From the NCBI GenBank assembly GCA_964534095.1, contig CAZHPF010000045.1, forward strand, positions 1 to 7,204: 7,204 nucleotides of DNA, given 5' to 3'. Made by a program: the position numbers and the translations under genes. This document shows positions 1 to 6,118 of this stretch, in pieces (within the stretch, counting starts at the first letter, position 1; each line of letters starts with the position of its first letter). The notes beneath the pieces were generated by a model, which was not told the DNA's origin, made no database searches, and saw only the letters and a program-made list of their open reading frames with translations. This stretch comes from CALMSM01 sp964534095. Its GTDB lineage: Bacteria > Patescibacteriota > Saccharimonadia > Saccharimonadales > CALMSM01.

Positions 1-42
1 CCAGTACCAAAAACTGGTGCCTTACCACTTGGCCACTCCCCA
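1..42 (-). tRNA. tRNA-Gln (anticodon UUG), 5' half only, cut by window edge
   Basis: Read on the minus strand, this is the first 42 bases of a tRNA. It has a seven-base acceptor strand TGGGGAG (42-36), TG at positions 8-9, and a D arm GCC...GGC with the invariant GG of the D loop. The anticodon stem CCAGT/ACTGG closes a seven-base loop TTTTGGT. Loop positions 34-36 read TTG, which decodes CAA glutamine codons. The weak first acceptor base (T) is typical of bacterial tRNA-Gln. The variable loop, T arm and 3' acceptor strand lie beyond base 1. The 5' end is only 9 bases from the stop codon of the upstream GIY-YIG gene, and I see no convincing promoter in between, so it may be processed from a shared transcript. 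Confidence 0.9.
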
Positions 43-51
43 ATACGGTAA

Positions 52-300
52 CTATTTTGTCAGACTTTTGATAAAATCTCTACCCTTACCTGTTTTTAGC
101 TCTTTTTCTCTTGCCATTGCCAGAGCTCGCGTTGCACACTCTTCAATGTAAATTATGTGCCATGGCTGGCCGGATTTAGTATACCCGGCGTCTGGAGAAT
201 TGTGCGTCAACAACCGTCTTGCAATATTATTGGTTTGGCCTGTATACGTTCTTCCGGCCTGATTCTGAAGGACATATACATAGTAATGTTGTGCTGCCAT
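52..300 (-). CDS. Small stand-alone GIY-YIG endonuclease domain protein
   Basis: An 82-residue protein that is essentially a single GIY-YIG nuclease domain. The GIY element appears as YVY (residues 7-9) and the YIG element as YTG (19-21). An RRL...H stretch (28-33) carries the likely catalytic arginine, and the AREKELK helix (63-69) holds the likely metal-binding glutamate. The C-terminus (FIKSL) is typical of the short UPF0213/YhbQ-like proteins. The family cleaves DNA using one metal ion; the target of these one-domain versions is mostly unknown. The frame is open much further upstream, but homology starts right after the ATG at 300 and the upstream part translates a tRNA-like stretch, so I chose the short form. 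A weak AGG lies about 5 bases before the ATG. The gene is wedged between a degenerate tRNA-Gln 5' half and an intact-looking one, suggesting mobility. Confidence 0.85.
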   Translation of the reverse strand: MAAQHYYVYVLQNQAGRTYTGQTNNIARRLLTHNSPDAGYTKSGQPWHIIYIEECATRALAMAREKELKTGKGRDFIKSLTK

Positions 301-344
301 AATACCTAAACGGTGCCTTATTCGCCGCGGCGAACCACTCCCCA
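301..344 (-). pseudogene. Degenerate duplicate of the tRNA-Gln 5' half
   Basis: On the plus strand, ggtgcctta (312-320) and ccactccccaa (335-345) exactly repeat tRNA-Gln bases 16-24 and 33-43, in the same order and orientation. In the tRNA the two blocks are separated by the 8 D-arm bases ccacttgg. Here they are separated by a 14-base palindrome. Read on the minus strand, the copy starts with the same TGGGGAG acceptor strand and reaches CACC before the anticodon stem. The following bases up to the nuclease ATG keep only weak resemblance (GTTT, GGTA). It cannot make a tRNA: the D arm is disrupted and no 3' half follows. A promoter is placed just as expected for a tRNA gene beginning at 344, so this is probably the original 5' end, displaced. 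Confidence 0.65.
321..334. repeat. Perfect 14-base palindrome TTCGCCGCGGCGAA
   Basis: The sequence TTCGCCGCGGCGAA equals its own reverse complement. It occupies the place of the D arm in the degenerate tRNA-Gln copy. In RNA it could fold into a five- or six-pair GC-rich hairpin in the leader of the GIY-YIG transcript. There is no U tract after it on either strand, so it does not look like an intrinsic terminator. Confidence 0.7.
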
Positions 345-356
345 ACAACGCTCTTG

Positions 357-385
357 ATTTTATCGTAAATGCTCTAGTATGGCAA
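357..385 (-). promoter_or_regulatory. Minus-strand sigma70-type promoter for the GIY-YIG / tRNA-Gln unit
   Basis: On the minus strand TTGCCA (385-380) and TAAAAT (362-357) are separated by exactly 17 bases. Initiation would fall near base 350, about 6 bases before the tRNA-like 5' end at 344. That is the geometry of a tRNA promoter, and it fits the idea that this promoter originally drove tRNA-Gln before the nuclease gene came to lie between them. Confidence 0.55.
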
Positions 386-414
386 TTGTATACTTCTCTG
401 TTAGATAGCTGCGT

Positions 415-420
415 TATACT
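415..420 (+). promoter_or_regulatory. -10 element for the D,D-carboxypeptidase gene
   Basis: TATACT ends 9 bases before the ATG at 430, so initiation is expected within a few bases of the start codon. No good -35 is visible at 16-18 bases upstream. An AGGTG (421-425) sits at usable ribosome-binding distance, but it would fall in or upstream of the transcription start if this -10 is the one used. The region is divergent from the promoter at 357-385. Confidence 0.45.
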
Positions 421-429
421 AGGTGCATA

Positions 430-1707
430 ATGCAAGTGCTTTACCCGAATGATTTGAAGGCGCGTAAACAGTACCGTCTGCGCGTGCAAAAGCGGCAAAG
501 ACGCAGGCGTATTGGTGTTCGCCTCAGCACCGCGCTGGTAGCTATGATTGTGTTGGTGGCGGGTGGTGGTGTGTTTTCAATTACACGTCCTATTGCTGCG
601 GTAGAACCTTCTCTTTTACCGCTACCCACCAAAACGGTCGCGCCCTTAAGTCTCCCCTGGCCTCGGGATGGCCAGGCAGCAGTAGGAGCTGTAGGGTACG
701 GTGTGCTTGACCAACATAAGACAGACAAGCCCCGCCCAACCGCGTCGACTGCTAAAATCTTTACAGCGCTGATGATATTAAAAGCTAAGCCGCTTCAGCC
801 TGGCCAACAAGGCCCTATGATTACGGTCACGCCTGCCGACGAAGCTATTTACCACACATACCTTGCTAAAGGCGGATCGGTCTATCCCGTGACTGCTGGT
901 GAGCAAATCAGCGAGTATGAGGCGCTCCAGGCACTGCTATTGCCCTCGGCCAATAACATTGCAGACCTATTAGTGCGGTGGGCTTATGGCTCGGTGCAAG
1001 CATATACAAATGAAGCAAACGAATATTTTGGGTCACTGGGACTGTCGGCTACCACCATAGCTGATGCCAGCGGCTTCGCAAAGCAAACGGTGAGCACGGC
1101 GAGTGACCTAACCATGGCCGGAGAACTGCTGTTAAAAGATCCTGTACTTGCCCAGATCGTGTCAAAGTCTAAGGCTTCCGTGCCTGGCGTAGGAGTCGTG
1201 CACAGCACGAATGTATTACTGAGCCATGACAAAAGTGTCGTAGGTATAAAAACTGGCCATACCGACGAGGCAGGCGGTTGTTTTGTGATCGCAGTGAAAC
1301 ACGCTGTTAATGAGCGCCAATCTGTTACGCTCGTTGCGACAGTAATGGGGGCACCAGATGTGGCTCAGGCAATGAAAGCTGCCCAACAGATCGTAAACGA
1401 TACCAAGCTTGGGTTTGGCGAGCAAACATTCGTTACCGAAGGGCAAGTTATAGCACGCTATCAGCCTGGGTGGAGCACGCCCATAGAAGCGCAGGCAAGC
1501 CAAACGCTTACAAGCTTAGTGTGGCTGGCGAATCCGCCCGAAGCACGCATTGACCTTAGCCCGATGACAGTTAATTCTTCCAGAGGTGCATTGTCAGGAA
1601 CGGTGAGTGTGCAGGTTGCCGACAAAACCCTTTCTGTGCCGGTGGTGCTCTCTGAGTCTTTCCCCCGCCCGCCGCTCAGTTGGCGATTATACAAACGATA
1701 CCTGTAA
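430..1707 (+). CDS. D-alanyl-D-alanine carboxypeptidase, peptidase S11 family (DacA/PBP5-like)
   Basis: A 425-residue penicillin-binding protein that trims the terminal D-Ala from peptidoglycan stem pentapeptides outside the membrane. All three active-site motifs are present and properly ordered: STAK (106-109, nucleophile Ser106, Lys109), SAN (173-175) and KTG (274-276). The N-terminus has a strongly basic cytoplasmic tail (residues 10-31, many Arg/Lys) followed by one hydrophobic segment (about 33-52), acting as a membrane anchor or uncleaved signal. The part after KTG (about 330-410) is beta-rich, as in the PBP5 C-terminal domain. There is no clear C-terminal amphipathic anchor; the protein ends in WRLYKRYL. 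The ATG at 430 has an AGGTG 5 bases upstream. It may be transcribed alone, as the next gene has its own promoter. The S11 family is certain; precise dac subclass is not. Confidence 0.93.
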   Translation: MQVLYPNDLKARKQYRLRVQKRQRRRRIGVRLSTALVAMIVLVAGGGVFSITRPIAAVEPSLLPLPTKTVAPLSLPWPRDGQAAVGAVGYGVLDQHKTDKPRPTASTAKIFTALMILKAKPLQPGQQGPMITVTPADEAIYHTYLAKGGSVYPVTAGEQISEYEALQALLLPSANNIADLLVRWAYGSVQAYTNEANEYFGSLGLSATTIADASGFAKQTVSTASDLTMAGELLLKDPVLAQIVSKSKASVPGVGVVHSTNVLLSHDKSVVGIKTGHTDEAGGCFVIAVKHAVNERQSVTLVATVMGAPDVAQAMKAAQQIVNDTKLGFGEQTFVTEGQVIARYQPGWSTPIEAQASQTLTSLVWLANPPEARIDLSPMTVNSSRGALSGTVSVQVADKTLSVPVVLSESFPRPPLSWRLYKRYL

Positions 1708-1713
1708 AGTTAC

Positions 1714-1742
1714 TTGCTGAAAACCCAGCCGTTCGCTAGAGT
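1714..1742 (+). promoter_or_regulatory. Promoter for the alpha/beta hydrolase gene
   Basis: TTGCTG (1714-1719) and TAGAGT (1737-1742) are spaced by 17 bases. The ATG at 1751 begins 8 bases after the -10, so the transcript would start at or within a couple of bases of the start codon. No Shine-Dalgarno-like sequence precedes the ATG, which agrees with leaderless translation. Confidence 0.45.
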
Positions 1743-1750
1743 ATACGCAT

Positions 1751-2680
1751 ATGCCAGATGAAGTTGTCGAAAAGTCCTCACCCTATATTTCGCCATTAGA
1801 GATAAATGGTATGGTTGGCCGCATGCTGTACATGCCTCCACCGGCTGGCAAAAAGCGCAACATCTTGTTTATCTACGGGCATCATTCGTCAATTGAGCGG
1901 TGTTGGGGCATCATGGAAGAGCTTAATCAGTACGGCTCCGTAACGATGCCCGACCTGCCCGGTTTTGGCGGGATGGACAGCCTGTACAAAGTTGGAAAAA
2001 AACCGACTATCGATAATCTTGCGGATTATCTGGCGAGCTTCGTAAAGCTTCGGTTTAAGCGAAAGCGGCTGACGATCGTTGGGTTTAGCTTTGGGTTTGT
2101 GGTCGCTACCCGGATGCTCCAGCGTTATCCGGACTTGGCCACAAAAGTCGATGTCCTCGTCAGTACCGTAGGATTCACTCATCACAACGAGTTTTTGTTT
2201 AGTAAGCCGCGCTACCACGCATACCTAAACGGCGCACGGTTTTTTGAACATCGCTTGCCTGCCCTGTTTTTCAAGAATGTATTACTCAACCCTCTGGTAA
2301 TCCGTACAGCGTATCGCCATACCCGCAATGCCAAAAGCAAGTTCGCAGGCCTTACCCCACAGGAGCTACGCACAATGCTGGCGTTCGAGGTACACCTTTG
2401 GCGCTGCAACGAAGTACGAACCTATATGAAAACAACTATTGAGTTTCTGACGCTCGATAATTGCCAAGTCCGGGTGCCGCTGCCGGTATGGCATGTCAGC
2501 GTCGATGCTGACCGCTACTTTGACAATGACCTTATCAAGGAGCATTTGCACGTTATTTTTGACAAAGTAACGGTAGTAAGAGCCAAACTGAATTCACACG
2601 CGCCAAGCATTATTGCCGACAAAGAAACAGCTCGCGGCCTGATTCCGTATAAGATACGAAACTTACTGGCCTCGTACTGA
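1751..2680 (+). CDS. Alpha/beta hydrolase fold protein
   Basis: A 309-residue protein with the alpha/beta hydrolase layout. There is a strand followed by an oxyanion-hole-like GHHSS (43-47), then DLPGFG (68-73), as in many esterases and C-C hydrolases. The nucleophile elbow is GFSFG (111-115, Ser113). A cap region rich in aromatic and basic residues spans roughly 145-230, a likely acid is Asp252 or Asp254, and the catalytic His is probably His283 in NSHAP. The triad looks complete, so it is probably an active hydrolase. The substrate cannot be told from sequence. No signal peptide is visible, so it is likely cytoplasmic. It lies between a wall-trimming enzyme and glycosyltransferases, so a lipid or envelope-precursor ester is a reasonable but unproven guess. 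The ATG at 1751 lacks a ribosome binding site and abuts a promoter. Confidence 0.85.
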   Translation: MPDEVVEKSSPYISPLEINGMVGRMLYMPPPAGKKRNILFIYGHHSSIERCWGIMEELNQYGSVTMPDLPGFGGMDSLYKVGKKPTIDNLADYLASFVKLRFKRKRLTIVGFSFGFVVATRMLQRYPDLATKVDVLVSTVGFTHHNEFLFSKPRYHAYLNGARFFEHRLPALFFKNVLLNPLVIRTAYRHTRNAKSKFAGLTPQELRTMLAFEVHLWRCNEVRTYMKTTIEFLTLDNCQVRVPLPVWHVSVDADRYFDNDLIKEHLHVIFDKVTVVRAKLNSHAPSIIADKETARGLIPYKIRNLLASY

Positions 2681-2690
2681 ACACCGGCTC

Positions 2691-2699
2691 TGGTATACT
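2691..2699 (+). promoter_or_regulatory. Extended -10 promoter for the glycosyltransferase cluster
   Basis: TGGTATACT is an extended -10 (TGn followed by TATACT). It lies in the 26-base gap after the hydrolase gene. Only 7 bases separate it from the ATG at 2707, so the transcript should begin at or next to the start codon. No strong -35 is seen, as expected for an extended -10. It probably drives the run of four tightly spaced genes through 7080. Confidence 0.55.
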
Positions 2700-2706
2700 A
2701 GAAGCT

Positions 2707-3816
2707 ATGAAAATAGGACTAGTGTGTCCCTATAACCTTTTCAAGGGGGGTGGTGTACAGGAATGTGTGCTTGCCATGCAGGCGGAACTTTCACTGCGCG
2801 GTCACGAGGTGCTCATTGTGGCGCCTCAGCCGAAAGAACACCCCGAGGAAGTTCCTCCCTTCATCAGACTGTTAGGGCGGGCTCGCGATGTAAAGTCGCC
2901 GTTTCACACCACCGCCCAAATATCGGTGAGCGTTGACCCTGGAAGCGTTGAGGAACTGCTGAAGCAAGAACAGTTTGAGCTGTTGCACTTCCACGAGCCA
3001 TGGGTTCCGCTGTTATCGCGCCAAATTTTGGCGAAAAGCACAGCTAAAAATGTTGCCACATTTCACGCCAAACTCCCTGATACCATGATGAGCCGGACTA
3101 TCGAACGGGTCATCACGCCCTACACCAAGTCAATTATGAAGTACTTTGACAGTTTTACTGCCGTATCAACGGCTGCCGCTGATTATGCAAGCGAGCTGAC
3201 CGATCGGCGTATTGCTATTATTCCGAACGGGATAGATTTGAAAAAGTACCATTTCCGACCAGCTACCACAAAACCCAAGAGCGCACCAAACGTACTTTAT
3301 ATTGGACGGCTAGAAAAGCGTAAAGGCGTCGTATTCCTATTGCGGGCTATGCGGCTCTTACAGATGACATATCCGGATATTGAGCTGCGGATTGCGGGAG
3401 ACGGCCCTGATCGGTCAATGCTGGAAAATACCGCTCGCGAACTGGGCGTAACGTGTACTTTCTATGGTCGAGTTACCGATCCCGAAAAACAGCGGTTATT
3501 ACAAGAAGCTACAGTGTTTTGTTCGCCTGCGCGTTACGGAGAAAGTTTTGGGATTGTGCTGCTAGAAGCGATGGCGACAGGCTTACCGACCGTTGCAGGT
3601 GATAACCCCGGCTACGTTGCGGTGATGAAAGAAACAGGTGCGCTGTCTATCGTTGATCCTCAGAATACGGCCGATTTTGCCCGCCGGCTAGAGGTGTTTA
3701 TTACTGATGAGGAGTTGCGTCAACACTGGCGGACGTGGGCCAAGCAGTATGTTAAACAATTTTCCTACTCGGAAGTCGTTGACCAGTATGAGCGGGTATA
3801 TAAGAGTGTGTTTTAA
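2707..3816 (+). CDS. GT4 family glycosyltransferase, PimA-like
   Basis: A 369-residue GT-B fold glycosyltransferase of family GT4. The N-terminal domain starts with a Rossmann strand and the glycine loop KGGGVQ (13-18), then HFHEP (94-98) and TFH (118-120). The C-terminal nucleotide-sugar domain shows GRLEKRKG (200-207, Arg201 and Lys206 for the donor phosphates). It also has the EX7E motif, Glu279 to Glu287 in GESFGIVLLE. Opening CPYN, GGVQ, HEP and the GESFGIVL segment resemble actinobacterial PimA, which mannosylates phosphatidylinositol on the inner face of the membrane from GDP-mannose. Here the acceptor may be another lipid; acceptor and sugar are inferred only. It is first in a tight run with a second GT4 enzyme 5 bases downstream, suggesting consecutive sugar additions. 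There is no transmembrane segment, so it is probably peripheral. Confidence 0.92.
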   Translation: MKIGLVCPYNLFKGGGVQECVLAMQAELSLRGHEVLIVAPQPKEHPEEVPPFIRLLGRARDVKSPFHTTAQISVSVDPGSVEELLKQEQFELLHFHEPWVPLLSRQILAKSTAKNVATFHAKLPDTMMSRTIERVITPYTKSIMKYFDSFTAVSTAAADYASELTDRRIAIIPNGIDLKKYHFRPATTKPKSAPNVLYIGRLEKRKGVVFLLRAMRLLQMTYPDIELRIAGDGPDRSMLENTARELGVTCTFYGRVTDPEKQRLLQEATVFCSPARYGESFGIVLLEAMATGLPTVAGDNPGYVAVMKETGALSIVDPQNTADFARRLEVFITDEELRQHWRTWAKQYVKQFSYSEVVDQYERVYKSVF

Positions 3817-3821
3817 CAGGT

Positions 3822-4973
3822 ATGGCAGATCATCACTTGCTTCGAATCGGCATAGTTCTCGATGACACGCTTGACCGGCCTGACGGTGTCCAGCAGTATG
3901 TGCTAACGCTTGGCTCTTGGCTGGCCGACCAGGGACATGCGGTGTTTTATTTGGTGGGCAACACGACACGCCAGGATATTATGAACGTGTATTCCTTGGC
4001 TCGAACGGTAAAAGTATCGTTCAACGCCAATGTGCTGGCAATCCCGCTACCCGTTTCTAAATACAAAGCAGCAAATTTGCTCAAGGAGTTACGTTTAGAT
4101 GTACTACATGTCCAAATTCCCTATAGCCCCTTTTTAGCAGGTAAAATTATCTCTTGCGCGCAACAGGAGGCCGTAGTAGGCACATTTCACGTATTACCGT
4201 ATGGCAGAGCGGCACGCGCTGGAACGCGGCTCCTGGGGGCGCTACAGCGTAAAAGTCTAAAGGCGTTCGACCGTATTGCGGCAACATCGCCTGCGTCTGC
4301 CACGTTTGCGCGCGTAACATATGGGGTAGAGGCCGTTGTCGTGCCAAATCCTGTAGATGTGGGTTATTTCAAAAAAACTGCCCGGTCTTCTCAAAGAAAA
4401 GATAACAATGCTGTACGTATCGTTTTTCTGGGACGGTTGGTAGAACGTAAGGGCGCACTTCACTTATTGCGGGCTCTCGTTGAGCTACGCAAACTGAGCT
4501 CGACCCAATTAGAAGTGCGTATTGGAGGCAAGGGACCGCTTTTGGACAAACTGAAGCGGTACGCAGCCGCCCATAAACTCCACGATATAGTGCATTTTGA
4601 CGGATTTATTGCCGAAGAAGCAAAACCAGCATATTTGGGAGCGGCTGATATAGCGGTGTTCCCTGCCATGTCCGGTGAGAGTTTTGGCATTGTGCTTACC
4701 GAGGCCATGGCGGCTGGAGCAGGTGTAGTGATGGGTGGCAATAATCCTGGCTACCAGAGCGTGTTGGGAGCGTGGCCAGAATGTCTGGTGAATGCGCGCA
4801 GCCCGCAGGAATTTGCCCACTCGCTTATTGCTATTCTCTCTGATTCGCCATTGCAGCGGCGTGTTCACGAACAGCAACAAGGCGCTGTAAAACAGTATGA
4901 TACACCGGTAGTCGGTAACACCATGCTTGGTATCTACCGACATGCAATTTTGCAACGAGCAGGAGAAGTGTAA
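3822..4973 (+). CDS. Second GT4 family glycosyltransferase, paired with the preceding gene
   Basis: A 383-residue GT-B enzyme clearly related to its upstream neighbour but well diverged. The counterpart motifs are DGVQ (21-24), HVQIP (96-100), TFH (121-123), GRLVERKG (204-211, Arg205 and Lys210) and the EX7E pair Glu286/Glu294 in GESFGIVLTE. The NPGY after it (308-311) is shared with the neighbour. The HEP of PimA-type enzymes is HVQ here, and the region after DGVQ differs, so acceptor or donor specificity probably differs too. It is expected to add a second sugar to the product of the first enzyme (inference). An AGGT lies only 1 base before the ATG at 3822, too close for normal ribosome binding; translation is probably coupled to the upstream stop 5 bases away. 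A TTG at 3837 is an alternative start. Confidence 0.9.
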   Translation: MADHHLLRIGIVLDDTLDRPDGVQQYVLTLGSWLADQGHAVFYLVGNTTRQDIMNVYSLARTVKVSFNANVLAIPLPVSKYKAANLLKELRLDVLHVQIPYSPFLAGKIISCAQQEAVVGTFHVLPYGRAARAGTRLLGALQRKSLKAFDRIAATSPASATFARVTYGVEAVVVPNPVDVGYFKKTARSSQRKDNNAVRIVFLGRLVERKGALHLLRALVELRKLSSTQLEVRIGGKGPLLDKLKRYAAAHKLHDIVHFDGFIAEEAKPAYLGAADIAVFPAMSGESFGIVLTEAMAAGAGVVMGGNNPGYQSVLGAWPECLVNARSPQEFAHSLIAILSDSPLQRRVHEQQQGAVKQYDTPVVGNTMLGIYRHAILQRAGEV

Positions 4974-4984
4974 TAATAAAGGCC

Positions 4985-6118
4985 ATGGGACTGCTAAAAC
5001 GTAGCGACAAAGCAAGTTTTGTTGAACTTACTATCTCAAACCTGACAGTACTGCGTATTTTGGCGCTAGTGATTGTATCGCTTATTGGATTTGCAGCGCT
5101 CCAAAAAGCCACCCACGCGCTGACACTTATATTTACGGCACTGTTTTTGGCGATTGCGCTTAACCGTCCCGTCCAATGGCTTGCCCGGCACATTCCAGGC
5201 AAGCGGCGCGGCAGCCGGAAAATGGGCGTAGCTCTGTCTTTTCTTATCGTCATAGTATTTTTAGCAGGGTTTTTAGCCAGCTTAGTACCGCCACTTATTC
5301 GCCAAACCAGCAGCTTCATTAGCGCTGCCCCTAACCTGGTAGAACAAGTGCAGTCTGAAGACAGCAGTCTGGGGCGGTTTATTCGTCGCTACAAACTGGA
5401 AGACCAGACTGACAAGTTTGCCAGCCAGCTCGGTGATCGGCTTGACAACGTCAGCGGTGCGGCAGTGTCAGGAGTAACGCGTATATCCAGCAGCGTGTTT
5501 TCGACACTTACGGTGCTAGTGCTTACCTTTATGATGCTTATTGAAGGGCCACGCTGGATGGCTTTTGGCCGACGACTTACACCTGACGACAAAGAGGGTC
5601 ACCTTGAAGACCTGGTAAGTGACATGTACAGGGTCATTACCGGGTTTGTGAACGGCCAGGTTACGCTAGCTGCATTAGCAGCGGTATTAATCCTAGTGCC
5701 ACTATTTGCATTCGACGTGAGTTATCCGATCGCCCTTATGGTGGTGGTGTTCATTTGTGGTCTGATCCCGCTCGTAGGCCATACGATTGGCGCGGTAATT
5801 GTCAGCACGGTGGCGTTGTTTACCTCGCCGTTGTCAGCTCTGGGAGTACTGATTTATTATATTACCTACCAACAGATTGAAAACTATGCTATCCAGCCTA
5901 AAATCCAGGCTAATTCTACAAACATGTCTCCGCTGTTAGTGTTTTCGTCAGTTATTATTGGGGTGAGCTTCAATGGTATCTTGGGCGGATTAGTAGCTAT
6001 ACCGATTGCTGGCTGTTTGCGAATTTTGGTTTTGGATTATCTTGTAACGCACGGACTACTGAAATCTGAAGAGAAAAAGCAACTGGTGGAGAGCAAGGTG
6101 GGTACGGCGGCTTCTTGA
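4985..6118 (+). CDS. AI-2E family transporter (PerM/YhhT/TqsA-type polytopic membrane protein)
   Basis: A 377-residue integral membrane protein. Hydrophobic segments lie at about 22-42, 44-60, 80-104, 167-187, 222-243, 246-280, 283-297 and 315-350, matching the family pattern of roughly seven to eight helices with a soluble loop (about 105-165). Family hallmarks are the QQIENYAIQPKI stretch (296-307), the NMSPLLVF that follows, and a GILGGLVAIP near the end. Members export autoinducer-2 (TqsA) or act as Na+/H+ antiporters; substrate is unknown for most. In this setting it could serve envelope or ion physiology rather than quorum signalling (inference). AAAGG sits only 2 bases before the ATG, and AGGAG lies about 20 bases upstream inside the previous gene, so the start is fair but not certain. 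The 3' end overlaps the next gene's start by 4 bases. Confidence 0.92.
   Translation: MGLLKRSDKASFVELTISNLTVLRILALVIVSLIGFAALQKATHALTLIFTALFLAIALNRPVQWLARHIPGKRRGSRKMGVALSFLIVIVFLAGFLASLVPPLIRQTSSFISAAPNLVEQVQSEDSSLGRFIRRYKLEDQTDKFASQLGDRLDNVSGAAVSGVTRISSSVFSTLTVLVLTFMMLIEGPRWMAFGRRLTPDDKEGHLEDLVSDMYRVITGFVNGQVTLAALAAVLILVPLFAFDVSYPIALMVVVFICGLIPLVGHTIGAVIVSTVALFTSPLSALGVLIYYITYQQIENYAIQPKIQANSTNMSPLLVFSSVIIGVSFNGILGGLVAIPIAGCLRILVLDYLVTHGLLKSEEKKQLVESKVGTAAS

Noticed and set aside
301..498. Long N-terminal extension of the GIY-YIG frame (148 residues in total)
   Set aside because: The extra part translates the tRNA remnant, the promoter region and the start of the divergent gene. GIY-YIG homology begins right after the ATG at 300.
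1708..1750. Intrinsic terminator after the carboxypeptidase gene
   Set aside because: There is no GC-rich hairpin with a T tract in this gap, only the promoter for the next gene.
441..2551. Several minus-strand frames of 60-110 codons opposite the carboxypeptidase and hydrolase genes
   Set aside because: They are antisense to well-supported genes with intact catalytic motifs, and their translations show no recognisable domain.
3688..5319. Minus-strand frames up to 168 codons opposite the glycosyltransferases and the AI-2E gene
   Set aside because: They lie fully or mostly across clearly real plus-strand genes, and I see no protein family or ribosome binding site for them.
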